From: Siphonobacter sp. BAB-5405
Lineage (GTDB): Bacteria; Bacteroidota; Bacteroidia; Cytophagales; Spirosomataceae
NCBI RefSeq assembly: GCF_002872335.1
Contig: NZ_NJAG01000002.1
Coordinates: 124,001-188,000, forward strand
DNA length: 64,000 nt
Direction: 5' to 3'
Part shown: positions 27,011 through 35,622 of the stretch, in pieces
Numbering within the stretch: position 1 is the stretch's first letter
Layout of the letters: each line of letters opens with the position of its first letter
Made by a program: the position numbers and the translations under genes
The notes under the pieces: generated by a model
Database searches by the model: none
Seen by the model: only the letters and a program-made list of their open reading frames with translations
Told to the model about the DNA's origin: nothing

Positions 27011-27171
27011 GTAATACCCTTTTTCAGGTAAGGTATATTTTTGTAGTTTTCAGCTGGGTATAAGTACCAATAGAAACGATCTGATTTAAGGCTATTAGCT
27101 ATAGGATAGGCTGAATCTTTCTTTGCTGCAGGAGATCAAAAATACCAGCATCAATAAAAGATTCTTCTCAT
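27011..27171 (-). pseudogene. Relic copy of the lipoprotein gene at 2633
   Basis: From a start-like ATG at 27171 the sequence matches the 5' part of the gene at 2633-2986 over about 160 bp, with several deletions. The recognisable peptide is SLKSDRFYWYLYPAENYKNI, compared with SLKSDSFYWYLYPAENYKNI in the intact gene. A stop follows about eight codons after the ATG, and the 3' part is replaced by unrelated sequence. It is a decayed paralogue 24 kb from the intact one. Confidence 0.75.
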
Positions 27172-27323
27172 AAAATAATTTAGACAGGTGGTAATGTGTA
27201 CTATCTTGTATATGGGTTCGTTTGTAAAAGTGAATGAAGCATCACCATTTTAAGTATAGAGGCACAATTGAATAGAGAATACGAATAATTGATTAAAGCT
27301 TTTTAAATTCTAAAATAACTACT

Positions 27324-27842
27324 ATGAAACAGCTACGATTGATTATTATGCTTGGCCTTTGCGGGTTAGCGTTCTTACAATGCAAAAAGCAACCCGTAGC
27401 TATAGATGAAGCGTTACCTGAAGAAGTTGACCCTTTGACCACAATTGATTCCGTTACTACAGGTTCGCAAAATATTAAACTCAATGGATATCAAGCCCAA
27501 TGTTTTGAAAAAAATATAAGCTTACTTAATGAAAGAGAGCCCTTTACTATCAATGACCATCAGACCTATAAACGTTATTTGGGTTGTCATGATGGAGATT
27601 TGCCAGCCATCGACTTTTCTAAGCAGACATTATTGATTGCTAACATCCCACGCACCTGTATTCCTGGATTTTTGATTGAACAATCCATTGAAAGCAAGAA
27701 TGGTCACCTCGATTGGAACGTAAAATTCCCACCTCCAGCTGGGTGCAACGATGGAACTTTCGTCATGAGACAAATTTGTTATCTGTATGATGGTGTAATT
27801 AATAAAGAAAACGTTACTCTCAGTATTCAAAAGTACAATTAG
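27324..27842 (+). CDS. Hypothetical lipoprotein
   Basis: This encodes 172 residues starting with a lipoprotein signal (MKQLRLIIMLGLCGLAFLQC, Cys20). After a linker, the mature domain has about 110 residues with several Cys (YQAQCFEKN, LGCHDGDLPAIDF, RTCIPGFLIE, AGCNDG, RQICYLYDG), enough for disulphides and suggesting an extracytoplasmic beta fold. I recognise no family. AT-rich relative to the fructan locus. Monocistronic, between the relic at 27.1 kb and a convergent membrane-protein gene. Confidence 0.65.
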   Translation: MKQLRLIIMLGLCGLAFLQCKKQPVAIDEALPEEVDPLTTIDSVTTGSQNIKLNGYQAQCFEKNISLLNEREPFTINDHQTYKRYLGCHDGDLPAIDFSKQTLLIANIPRTCIPGFLIEQSIESKNGHLDWNVKFPPPAGCNDGTFVMRQICYLYDGVINKENVTLSIQKYN

Positions 27843-27983
27843 AACTTATAGAATTCAGAAGCTTTTAGCTATTTGTTTAGTAGATTGTTAGCAGAAATTG
27901 GACTATGTGATCGAACGAAAAAGCTTTATTAAAAAGCCGTCTTTTGTAGACTATGACTGGTAAATTGACTCGCGTTGACGCAT

Positions 27984-28523
27984 CTATTCGTATAGAGCTA
28001 GCAGTAACGATCCGAATAAAATCCCTTCCATGAACCGCTGCATAAGACCGCGAAGAGGTAAGCCCGGAATTGATAACAGAATGCTCCCTACCAATAGGCT
28101 TGCGGCCCCTACCGCATACAGATTATAATGGAGCACGATCCATTCAGGACTGATTTGAGTCAGCCAATAGGCACCGCCCAGATACTCAACGGCTCCCCCT
28201 ACATTATGCATTTGTTGTCGGCCACTACCTGATACGGGGGAACCCACGTCACAGGGAAAAAAGGCTGCCATACTATAGCCCGTTGCCATACACCCCGCTA
28301 AACCGGCTATAGGCAGCGAATCAGCGAGCATGGCCACCAGGACTAGCAGCAAGCCAACGGGTAAAAACAACCCGTAACTGACCCGGCGGCATTGGGGACT
28401 AGCCACTTCGCCCAGCTCACTAATGGTATCCCGCCAATGCGAGTAGGCCCGCTTACACCAGCCAAAATAACTTATGCCTGCCAGTAGCAGAACCATACTA
28501 CTAAGAGCTAAACCAAATGTCAT
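27984..28523 (-). CDS. DUF998-like membrane protein
   Basis: This encodes 179 residues with five to six hydrophobic segments. The loop after the first helix (YSHWRDTISELG) and the FPCDVGSPVSG segment with a nearby His (RQQMHNVGG) are the marks of DUF998-type membrane proteins, whose function is unknown to me. Start and length are consistent with a small complete member. GC-rich compared with flanking lipoprotein genes. The nearest same-strand gene upstream starts at 29797. Confidence 0.65.
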   Translation of the reverse strand: MTFGLALSSMVLLLAGISYFGWCKRAYSHWRDTISELGEVASPQCRRVSYGLFLPVGLLLVLVAMLADSLPIAGLAGCMATGYSMAAFFPCDVGSPVSGSGRQQMHNVGGAVEYLGGAYWLTQISPEWIVLHYNLYAVGAASLLVGSILLSIPGLPLRGLMQRFMEGILFGSLLLALYE

Positions 28524-29026
28524 TTAACCAGATAGGATGTGTATAAACTGCGTTTTTTGTTATGAGTAGCACGGGGCCGTCAGCTTTAGCGGGTTGGCGT
28601 AAGCACTCTTACATATCGGCTAACTAAAAACAGCCTGTCCATGGCAAGTGAATCTAAAAATAGCTTGAAAAATGCTGATCACAGAACGATTAATATAGGC
28701 TGTCTTATCCCTGCTTCTGGCCATTAAAGGAGTCGGATAATTTTGTAAAAATCGTTCGTGGCATGTACACTTTATCAGGTATTGCAGAGATGAAGAAACG
28801 CCAAGACTCCTTAGTCAACTCACAGTATAGACACTTTAGTGACAGATAAGCAGCTGCTTTGATCTACCCAGTTCACCGGATATTTTAAATGGGCATTTCC
28901 TCTACTAAAGTCAAAACAAAAGGCTACGGTTTTGCTATCTTCAAAAGAGTTTTTCGCCTCTTTATCTGATCTATTGAAGCAGCAATCTTTGAACAAAATA
29001 CGATCGATCGCAAGATGTAGCAAGCA
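28524..29026. other. Intergenic region, no gene recognised
   Basis: These 503 bases lie between two minus-strand membrane-protein genes. There is one TAnnTTTG-like element (TAATTTTG near 28736) followed by a 28-codon frame (MYTLSGIAEMKKRQDSLVNS), too short to call. Longer open frames on either strand have composition unlike the window's genes. No strong terminator or tRNA was seen. Confidence 0.35.
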
Positions 29027-29797
29027 TCACAAATACGCGATGAGCGGTTTTCCTCTCAGGGCCTGCACGAACAACAGCGTAGCTAAAAGGAAGTACACCG
29101 CAGACAGGCTAATGAGTACAGAGGTGCGATGAGTTACATAATACCCCAGCAGCGGTAGAATCTGCAACGCGTGCATGCCCCAAAAGTGGGCGATTCGCAA
29201 ATCTCCGTATTGTTTGCTCCAGTTGAGACCTGGCAGCCCCAGGCTTCCATCGGCGGCCCCGACGGTATGACTAAGCCGGGCTCCCATCAGTCCACCCTCA
29301 AAAGCAAAAATCACGAAGAAAAGAATACCGAGCCGGATACCCCAGAGATAAGCCGCATCAGTAACGGTATGATGCGGTCCAAAAAATAATAAACCGATGT
29401 ATGCCGTCCACAAAGTTGCAATAGTGATTGCTACTCCCATGGTCGTAAACAGCAGGCTATCCAGCGTAGAACTTACATTGAAGTGAGATAATTTGCCCTG
29501 AGCCGCCTGACCGGTAATGATTACCAGTTCAATCACCATAGCGATTACCAGGATCCAGCTGTATAAATTTACCTGCGGCTTTTGGGTAAGAAGCCCGGTA
29601 TACCAGCCCATGGTCCAGCAAAAAATCCAGATAGCGATGAAAAATTTAGCGGGCTTCACAAACGCATTCACGCCCAGTACCTGCCGGCTGGTCGTGAGTG
29701 ACAGCGTGATACACCCAACGAAACCAATCAGGCAAAGCATTCCGAACCAGTAGAGAAGAGTGTTTCGTTCGCGAAGCGTTAGTAGAAAGGTATCCAT
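29027..29797 (-). CDS. Conserved seven-helix membrane protein, unknown
   Basis: This encodes 256 residues with about seven hydrophobic segments (for example LYWFGMLCLIGFVGCITLSL and LYSWILVIAMVIELVIIT). A well-defined segment near residues 180-215 (RLSHTVGAADGSLGLPGLNW, then YGDLRIAHFWGMHALQILPL) has several His and Asp residues at membrane edges, which could bind a metal or cofactor. I recall this pattern from unnamed membrane proteins but no function. The segment is specific enough to make the gene call firm. Confidence 0.75.
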   Translation of the reverse strand: MDTFLLTLRERNTLLYWFGMLCLIGFVGCITLSLTTSRQVLGVNAFVKPAKFFIAIWIFCWTMGWYTGLLTQKPQVNLYSWILVIAMVIELVIITGQAAQGKLSHFNVSSTLDSLLFTTMGVAITIATLWTAYIGLLFFGPHHTVTDAAYLWGIRLGILFFVIFAFEGGLMGARLSHTVGAADGSLGLPGLNWSKQYGDLRIAHFWGMHALQILPLLGYYVTHRTSVLISLSAVYFLLATLLFVQALRGKPLIAYL

Positions 29798-29945
29798 AGT
29801 TAATAGCAGGCATAGGGCTAGCTCGCAAATTCATGTACAGAAGTACAGATGTTCAGCGTAGGAAGTTTCGGAAAAGTCAGTAGGAATTTACACCAAGATG
29901 CTCATCACTCACTAAACCTTGAAGACAACAACAAGGCGTTGAGTA

Positions 29946-30671
29946 CTAATTATGGCATTCAGTCATAAAAGCTTTGAATTTCCCATTACCGGTTTTAAAA
30001 GCCGCATTTTCATGCCAGGTGTTAGGATTATAAAGTCTTATTTTAAAAGTAGCTTCAATCATCCATCCCTTCTGACCCTTGCGATCTGTATAGGGTTTTA
30101 CAGATGAAATAGTTACCTGAGACCCTTCCTGACTCAGTTCAAAATTACACCCGTCAGAAGCACTTGCCAGCACCTCATAGTGGTCCGAAGCCGTTGGTAC
30201 AGGATTATAACGACTGGTGGATACATCGAAATTACCTTCCTCCAGTTTTTGATAAAAATTAGAGTTTATAGGCTTCCTGGGAAAAAGGTTAAAGTAATTT
30301 TCAAATACTCCTGATTTCGTGTATTGACACATGAGTTCGTTACTCCTTACAGGCTTTTCAAGGATTAGCTTTTTATTAAAATTTAAAGTTATTTTCTCGT
30401 ATTCTTTTAGTGGTGCTCCACTGTAAGGTTTATGGCGGAATTCAAACGTAAAGCCAATGATTGGTTCGAGTTCATCTCCGTAATGGGCGTAACGTTTGAT
30501 TCTTGTTACAAACACAGTAGTATCACTAGTAAGCCATTTGGTTTTTTTACCGTCAATATCCAGGTCAATGTATTCAACGTCTTCCGGGATAACGGGTTCT
30601 GGATCATTTTTAGTGGACTTACAGGCTATGGTAAAGACCAATAAGGTAAAGAAAAGGAAGAACTGTTTCAT
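29946..30671 (-). CDS. Hypothetical lipoprotein
   Basis: The start is set at ATG 30671, where a lipoprotein signal begins (MKQFFLFFTLLVFTIACKS, Cys17); the longer frame upstream looks non-coding. About 241 residues remain, beta-rich, with EYIDLDIDGKKTKWLTSDTT near the start and a closing WHENAAFKTGNGKFKAFMTE. This resembles small DUF-type lipoproteins of Bacteroidota, but I cannot name one. AT-rich, monocistronic, next to the SnoaL-like relic. Confidence 0.65.
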   Translation of the reverse strand: MKQFFLFFTLLVFTIACKSTKNDPEPVIPEDVEYIDLDIDGKKTKWLTSDTTVFVTRIKRYAHYGDELEPIIGFTFEFRHKPYSGAPLKEYEKITLNFNKKLILEKPVRSNELMCQYTKSGVFENYFNLFPRKPINSNFYQKLEEGNFDVSTSRYNPVPTASDHYEVLASASDGCNFELSQEGSQVTISSVKPYTDRKGQKGWMIEATFKIRLYNPNTWHENAAFKTGNGKFKAFMTECHN

Positions 30672-30884
30672 CAGAATTTTTATCAAAGGGGGTTCCAGTG
30701 GTGAAATTAGGTACGATGTAACGAAATGTGAGCCCGTGTGTATAACTTTTGTTTTGGAAACAGCAGTAACCAGGTCGGATAGATCTAATACCAATCGTTT
30801 AATTACTATCTCTTTCCGTACAAAATGAAAAAAGCTTATCAATTTTTTAAGTTAATTTCAAAATTCAAAGGTACATAACTACGA

Positions 30885-30912
30885 AAAGCCGCCAGATTTC
30901 TCCAGCGGCTTT
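30885..30912 (-). terminator. Terminator of the SnoaL-like relic
   Basis: AAAGCCGC and GCGGCTTT pair across a 12-base loop, with further pairing inside, and are followed on the minus strand by TTTTCG. It lies about 130 bp beyond the end of the decayed gene at 31041. Confidence 0.65.
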
Positions 30913-31040
30913 GTTGCTTGTCTTCTTCGGGTTTATCCGCGTATACTAAACATCTGCTGTGACTAACTGCACCTGTTCTAGAACTATTAAGAGTAGACGT
31001 TTCAGGTATACCCTGGGTTTTGCTGGATCCACTCATCCGC

Positions 31041-31524
31041 TCAATCTTCAGTGGGAGGATCCAGGGCTTCGCTGATGCCATGAGCGGATAAGCCTGCACA
31101 CGTAGCAATCAGAATTGCCGTGTCCAGCTAGGCCCGTAAATACACTACTTCCCCCACCGCATCCTGATGAAGTGCATCCCCTGGTTAACGTAGCTGGATC
31201 CATCGGCTAGCGTAGCCCGGCTACCGTAGCCCGGCTAACGTAGCCCGGCTAACGTAGCCCGGTCCCTCCATTCCACGGCAATCTTCGTCATCCAGGTCCA
31301 TCCGCTGACTGCCACGCTGCGAATTTCAAAGTTCAACCCCGGAAAAAGCCGGCAAACCATAGCCGCATGGCTGGAATGCGATGCCGGGTACCTCCCAGGG
31401 TATGCTGACCACTGAATGTATGGATAATCGACGGCGACATACCTTTTAGCATGGATTCATAGTCTCCCTGACCGAAGCGTTCAAAGTTTTGAAGGACGAC
31501 CCTTATGACAATGCGATGGTACAT
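31041..31524 (-). pseudogene. SnoaL/NTF2-like protein, pseudogene with repeat expansion
   Basis: The frames join into one NTF2-fold protein: MYHRIVIRVVLQNFERFGQG, then FSGQHTLGGTRH (frame 1, from ATG 31524), LNFEIRSVAVSGWTWMTKIA (frame 2), EWRDRATLAG, SYVNQGMHFIRMRWGK, and finally LDTAILIATCAGLSAHGISE to a stop at 31041. Lesions visible are a one-base loss after FFRG, a 42-bp tandem insertion at 31204-31259 that brings in TAG, a one-base loss after RWGK, and a TAG replacing a Tyr-like codon before LDT. The family is a guess from pattern (GDYE, HTLGGTRH, RWGK). It was probably a small cytoplasmic protein. Confidence 0.75.
31204..31259. repeat. 14-bp tandem repeat, four copies
   Basis: The unit CGGCTAACGTAGCC is repeated four times without gaps; units one and two each differ from the other two at one base. 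It lies inside the SnoaL-like relic. Removing three units restores the expected codons across the site, so the array grew from one ancestral unit. Confidence 0.9.
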
Positions 31525-31684
31525 AGCGTTACCGGGTACTAGATTAGAGAGCGGCTAAACGTTTTGTTTACTCTTACTTGTCTTATCAACCCTTGCGTTC
31601 GTTGACTAGCTCACTCCATTGAGGAAAGGGATTACCTAAAGAGGCTAAGGTCTGGACTCAACGGTAACTCATGCGTACGACTGG

Positions 31685-32215
31685 CTATTTGTAGAAGTAT
31701 TCAACGTAAGCAGTGTCCACCAGGCTGGACTTGTTGAATTCGCTCGCCCACTGTTTTTCTCTGCCTTTTTCTACGTTTAATTGCCAACGGCTGGGACCGT
31801 TTAACGCTACGGATAAATGCAGGTGCTCTATCGTAGAAAGCCAGTCCTTTTGATGGGTAGCAGTGAGTTCCTGCAAAACCACAAAAGCTTCAATGCTCCT
31901 GGTTGAGTCTACGTAAGAAATAAGGGTCGTGCCGTCGGTGAAATTAGGCTTGACAAAGTAAGGTTTACTATACATGTGCCGGGTTACGTAAGCCAGGCTA
32001 TCAGCGGGCAACGAAGAAACATAACGTATGTTCAGCGAGCTTACGGAGAGCTTATACGAACTGACCAGATCAAATCCCTGCCGAGTGGAAGTGGCAGGCT
32101 TGAAAGCTACAATCACGCGTTCGGGTACCAATGTCTCCGGTTCGGGATCGGTTTGGGGTGTAGGCTTACTGCAGCCGACCAACAGAGCTACCCAAACAAG
32201 CAAGTAATGATTCAT
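31685..32215 (-). CDS. Hypothetical lipoprotein
   Basis: With ATG at 32215 the protein starts with a lipoprotein signal (MNHYLLVWVALLVGCSK, Cys15) and has 176 residues; an ATG seven codons upstream is possible but would lengthen the n-region. The mature part has a Pro/Glu-rich spacer and then an alpha/beta domain (VIVAFKPATSTRQGFDLVSS, DSLAYVTRHMYSKPYFVKPN) that resembles the propeptide-like inhibitor-I9 fold seen in subtilase pro-domains. That resemblance is weak. Single gene. Confidence 0.65.
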   Translation of the reverse strand: MNHYLLVWVALLVGCSKPTPQTDPEPETLVPERVIVAFKPATSTRQGFDLVSSYKLSVSSLNIRYVSSLPADSLAYVTRHMYSKPYFVKPNFTDGTTLISYVDSTRSIEAFVVLQELTATHQKDWLSTIEHLHLSVALNGPSRWQLNVEKGREKQWASEFNKSSLVDTAYVEYFYK

Positions 32216-32345
32216 AGGCAATAGAGTCTTTGGCACTTCTCAGCTACGAACTTAAGCGAAGATGTTGTAACTGCCTGAGATAAAGGCAAATTCTTTGATC
32301 GTCTGCACCCGTATCGCCTTCTCAAAAGGCCTCCTTCCTCTCTAC

Positions 32346-32756
32346 CTATTTCCCTGAAGACCTGTAAACGTTAGGTTCTAACAGATCCCACAAATTGCCA
32401 TAGAGGTCTTCAAAGACCGCCACTGTCCCGTATACCTCTTCTTTCGGCGGTCTTACGAACTTGATTCCCGCCTGCCGATACGCCTGATAGTCCCTTTCAA
32501 AATCGTCGGTGTACAGAAAGAGAAACACCCGTCCGCCCGTTTGATTGCCAATCCGACTTTCCTGAGTGGCACCGTCTGCTTTGGCTAGTAGTAAAGCACA
32601 GGAGCCATCGCCCTGAGGAGTTACTAGTACCCAGCGTTTCGGTTGGCTTAGTTTTGTGTCTTCCAGCAAGATGAAGCCTAGCTTCTGCGTGTAAAAGTCA
32701 ATCGCCTCATCGTAATCACGGACTACCAGTGTGAGGTGAGCAATGCGTTGGTTCAT
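32346..32756 (-). CDS. VOC (glyoxalase/bleomycin-resistance) superfamily protein
   Basis: This encodes 136 residues with two beta-alpha-beta-beta-beta modules: RIAHLTLVVRDYDEAIDFYT at the start, and VFLFLYTDDFERDYQAYRQA, then GTVAVFEDLYGNLWDLLEPN near the end. His6 and the C-terminal Glu (LLEPN) are the usual metal ligands. Such proteins include isomerases, dioxygenases and drug-binding proteins; the substrate cannot be told. Monocistronic. Confidence 0.85.
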   Translation of the reverse strand: MNQRIAHLTLVVRDYDEAIDFYTQKLGFILLEDTKLSQPKRWVLVTPQGDGSCALLLAKADGATQESRIGNQTGGRVFLFLYTDDFERDYQAYRQAGIKFVRPPKEEVYGTVAVFEDLYGNLWDLLEPNVYRSSGK

Positions 32757-32910
32757 AACAAAGAGATAACCGGAATGCTAAGCTAAGCAGTAATTCACCA
32801 TCGAATCAGCTCCGGTATTTAACTGAATACGCAGGTCAAAGAGCTACCACCATGAAATGCGATTCCCCGCTTATCAAAGCTGGGAAGGGTTCTATCCGTA
32901 AGAAACCCGC

Positions 32911-33363
32911 TTACCCGGCGGGTGAATTGAACGCATCAAGCGACCGACAAGGGTGTGGCAGATCGTCTTCCACGCCCGCAGGTATACGCAACTCGGGTAT
33001 TCGTTTATGGACAAGGCTGCCAGGAAGCTGATCGCCAACGATGAGCGGTTTAAGACCAATATTGGCAGTACAGATTATAAGGCCAGCCGCTGCATTCTCC
33101 CGTTGCTCTCGTTGTGGATCGTAAGGATCCGTTAGATAGAACACGGTATCGATCTTCCTGAATTCATCCGGAAGATCAAGTACGGTGGCCCCGTAACTCA
33201 CCTCAACGCCTTTGTTATACGGATCCGGAATGCCCGACTGAGATTCGGGAAAGGTGATGATAGAAGCATTGACCAGACAGTGCCTATGCCGGTGAGTAAC
33301 GATAAGGGGATGTACGTTGCTGTGATTCATCCGGATATTTCCAGAAACGCTTGCAAAAGACAA
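32911..33363 (-). CDS. Hypothetical protein, start uncertain, possibly degenerate
   Basis: This is a 150-residue frame with plausible codon use (VEVSYGATVLDLPDEFRKID, TVFYLTDPYDPQREQRENAA, ICTANIGLKPLIVGDQLPGS). It ends in a polar tail with a Cys near the C-terminus. There is no signal peptide, although the composition looks extracytoplasmic, so the true 5' end may be lost. I recognise no family. An overlapping plus-strand frame (32953-33135) is less convincing. Confidence 0.4.
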   Translation of the reverse strand: MSFASVSGNIRMNHSNVHPLIVTHRHRHCLVNASIITFPESQSGIPDPYNKGVEVSYGATVLDLPDEFRKIDTVFYLTDPYDPQREQRENAAAGLIICTANIGLKPLIVGDQLPGSLVHKRIPELRIPAGVEDDLPHPCRSLDAFNSPAG

Positions 33364-33366
33364 AAA

Positions 33367-33394
33367 AGGGAGCCGTTCCTTTCAACGACTCCCT
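33367..33394 (-). terminator. Rho-independent terminator
   Basis: An 11-bp stem with one mismatch (AGGGAGTCGTT / AACGGCTCCCT on the minus strand) over a 6-base loop, followed by TTTTTTG. It lies 17 bp beyond the stop of the 33412-33711 gene. Confidence 0.8.
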
Positions 33395-33411
33395 AAAAAT
33401 CTTATTTCCCC

Positions 33412-33711
33412 TTAAGACTGAGCATCTTCGGAGGCTGGTCCCTTTTCCAGACTCTGAATTTGTAAAAAAGCATTCAGATAGTTGCGTAAGTAAATGATCT
33501 GAGGCATTTCAAGGTGTGCTATAATTTCGCCGCTGGTTTCACCTTCTTCCTCCCGGTTCACGATTACACTTAAGGTCAATCCGGGATCCGTGGATAATTC
33601 AAAGTCTTCTAGCTGAATTTCTACGAAGTCCACTTCATTGGGCACCCCTTCAAAACCCGGTTCAAAAACAGTCAGGGAGCCTGCATCACAAGCAAGATTT
33701 AAACGTCCCAT
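33412..33711 (-). CDS. Small conserved hypothetical protein
   Basis: This encodes a 99-residue acidic protein (EVDFVEIQLEDFELSTDPGL, REEEGETSGEIIAHLEMPQI) with a C-terminal helix (IIYLRNYLNAFLQIQSLEK). No signal or membrane segment, so it is cytoplasmic. I do not recognise a domain. A clean terminator directly after the stop and an ordinary start at 33711 support a real, independently transcribed gene. Confidence 0.65.
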   Translation of the reverse strand: MGRLNLACDAGSLTVFEPGFEGVPNEVDFVEIQLEDFELSTDPGLTLSVIVNREEEGETSGEIIAHLEMPQIIYLRNYLNAFLQIQSLEKGPASEDAQS

Positions 33712-34113
33712 TGAGGCATTAGTTGGTTATACAACTCCAAAGATAAAGACAGACCGATAGAAGCCCAGCTACATTAAGCCCTGGCTTCAGTTTCCTGTCT
33801 TCAACCCTTATCGCCCGTTGAGATGCCTGTTCAGCCATGCGTTCAATCGAGCCGTTGCGAAGTGATTACTGCTCCTTTTCTGCTTAATGGTAGCTCGTCG
33901 CTGGGTGCGAATGGTTTCGTGCTCATTGACTTGCGAGGGAGTCAGGCTATCCTTTGTTTAAAAATGTAACGAGTTGAAGTGTACATCAAACTAAAAAAAC
34001 CTTACCGGAGGGCTCCATAAAGCGATTTTTGAATCACTAGTGAAGAAATCACCCTAATGTTAAGGGTAAGAATGTAGTAAGATTACATCGGAATAGGTAA
34101 TCGGTATTGTCTC
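33712..34113. other. Intergenic region with possible coding vestige
   Basis: Most of this stretch has no gene. On the minus strand, 33808-33966 encodes about 50 residues with gene-like composition ending SSNHFATARLNAWLNRHLNG and a stop, which resembles the C-terminal helix of a larger enzyme. Stops just upstream show nothing longer survives. The rest contains no recognisable structure. Confidence 0.3.
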
Positions 34114-34328
34114 TACCTTTGATCATGTTCCGAATAGCTGGGGCTTGGACTGGCCTTCACCCCGGCTCCTTTCAGCAGGTTGAATCGTGAAGATTCTTTC
34201 GTCAGACGGCAGTCCATGAGAAGAAGGCAACTACCTGACGAAATTCTGGTTGAAGGGACTTTTAACCTATCGACTCATCATTTAATTTCTCTGAAAGACC
34301 TGCCTGGAATTCGCCAGACAGGTCTTTT
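34114..34328 (+). ncRNA. Candidate small RNA with its own promoter and terminator
   Basis: TACCTTTG at 34114-34121 fits the -7 consensus, and a rho-independent terminator ends at 34324-34328. The roughly 200 bases between encode no protein. They contain an inverted repeat TTTCGTCAG / CTGACGAAA and a shorter one (GAATC / GATTC). No -33 TTG at good spacing was found. I do not match it to a known RNA family (6S was considered and not supported). Confidence 0.35.
34296..34328 (+). terminator. Rho-independent terminator without an upstream gene
   Basis: AGACCTG, a one-base mismatch and CTGG pair with CCAG, a mismatch and CAGGTCT across a 6-base loop, followed by TTTTAT. No plus-strand gene ends within 2 kb upstream. 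Confidence 0.7.
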
Positions 34329-34424
34329 ATTGCGTGGTTGAAAAACAGCACTGGACGCCCAAGAGTGAATGTTTTCCTACCTTCAACCTATGATTTATAG
34401 CGTGTTCTCTGGCGAAAAGCCAAC

Positions 34425-34625
34425 TCAATAACAAATCTTGCAAGCCGTTTTCCGCATCCGGATGGCTTCTGCCCTACTCACTTTAGACACCCCATGCGTA
34501 CAGCGGTTCAACCCATGACAGAAGTAGGCATGATAGGCGTACGCCCTGGAAGAATTACAGATGTAGACGGAGTCCGTCTTCGCTGGAGCCAGCGAGAAGA
34601 ACAGGGAGAGTAGAATCGTTTGCAT
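34425..34625 (-). CDS. Small secreted four-cysteine protein
   Basis: This encodes 66 residues with a short signal-like start (MQTILLSLFFSLAPA). The mature part DSVYICNSSRAYAYHAYFCH, then LNRCTHGVSKVSRAEA, then TACKICY is a pattern I associate with small secreted Bacteroidota proteins (Cys near the N-terminus, His-x-x-x-x-Cys, Cys-Thr-His, final Cys-x-x-Cys). The four or five Cys and two His could hold zinc or disulphides. Function unknown. Confidence 0.6.
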   Translation of the reverse strand: MQTILLSLFFSLAPAKTDSVYICNSSRAYAYHAYFCHGLNRCTHGVSKVSRAEAIRMRKTACKICY

Positions 34626-34805
34626 AGCGGTGCGGGTAGCTAAGTGGCGGACGGGCCACTTTTCAAATTTTCATAAAAAATATGAAATAAACAAGTATCC
34701 TTCAGATGGACGGCTAGTTACGGCGTCTTATATATGTATCACCGAATGCTGAAAAGGTTATCAGCGTTTACTGATCATTTGCTCCAATTGATAACTCGCA
34801 ATCAG

Positions 34806-35618
34806 CTACACTAAGGAGTTTCGATAAACTGAAGCATAAATGTGTAGGTTAAAATAATTTTCTGGTGTCATATACAAATCTGGATTTCCTACACTATGAT
34901 ACTTGGACTTCTCAAATTGGTATCTCGATCCTTTTGAGTATATAAAACTATAGTAATCTGGATCAAAGTAAAAACAAGGCATCAACGTATCAATGTAAGC
35001 ACAGCCTATAATGAACGAATTAAATCGTATTGCAAATTTGAAGCTTGTCAAATCCATAATTCTTGCAGTTTCACTTGAACTTTCTGTAAAAGGTGTTTTA
35101 GCCCATTCTTTTACAATACTAAAACCAATGTATTCGGCGGGAGGATCAAATAAAAGGGCTAAACAAAGGAACCCCTCAGGAATGTATTCATGATTCATCG
35201 CCATTTGGCGTACATGTAATGGGATTTCTGCATTAGCTACCATAGAGCTGGCCGCCAAAGCAGTTTTAAATATATAGCGTGATAGATAAAACTCCTCTTT
35301 TTCGTTTAAATCTTTAATTTTCGATGAATCATTTAATATTTCAAACAGTACGTTTTGTACATTTATGTCGGTTGTATTCATCCAACCATTATTACAAGAA
35401 TTACATACTGCACTAGCTAAAACATTATTTGCTACCATAGTCCTATAGTAGAGCTTATCAGTTTTTCGGAACTCTTCGAATGACATTTTAAGCTTTAAAT
35501 AGTCAAATCTTTTGAGCCACTCCTTCTTAAATATATGTTCCTTTGACTGGGCCGTATACTTCCCCGGCTGTAATATACAATTACAGAAGTAACATCTTTT
35601 ATAGTTGTCGCTTTCCAT
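34806..35618 (-). CDS. CxxC/HNH-type zinc protein, possible nuclease
   Basis: This encodes 270 residues. The N-terminal third has a CYFCNC knuckle, then SKEHIFKKEWL, then CNSCNNGWM, the spacing of HNH-type beta-beta-alpha-metal domains (His in EHIF, Asn in CNNGW) with a structural zinc. The remaining 180 residues are alpha/beta with an aromatic-rich end and match nothing I know. It is strongly AT-rich. It is the last gene of a minus-strand operon and follows the 108-residue gene by 4 bp. A nuclease role, perhaps in defence, is inference from the motif only. Confidence 0.65.
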   Translation of the reverse strand: MESDNYKRCYFCNCILQPGKYTAQSKEHIFKKEWLKRFDYLKLKMSFEEFRKTDKLYYRTMVANNVLASAVCNSCNNGWMNTTDINVQNVLFEILNDSSKIKDLNEKEEFYLSRYIFKTALAASSMVANAEIPLHVRQMAMNHEYIPEGFLCLALLFDPPAEYIGFSIVKEWAKTPFTESSSETARIMDLTSFKFAIRFNSFIIGCAYIDTLMPCFYFDPDYYSFIYSKGSRYQFEKSKYHSVGNPDLYMTPENYFNLHIYASVYRNSLV

Positions 35619-35622
35619 TCTC

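Noticed and set aside
28763-28849. Short frame MYTLSGIAEMKKRQDSLV after a TAATTTTG element
   Set aside because: Only 28 codons, no similarity I can name, no terminator.
30839-31108. Open frame of 89 codons on the minus strand
   Set aside because: It runs through the SnoaL-like relic in a wrong frame and through its terminator.
34114-34328. 6S RNA
   Set aside because: The 5' and 3' ends do not form a long closing stem around a central bubble.
35011-35193. Open frame opposite the HNH-type gene
   Set aside because: It is a shadow in the other strand; the minus-strand gene has zinc-binding motifs and operon spacing.
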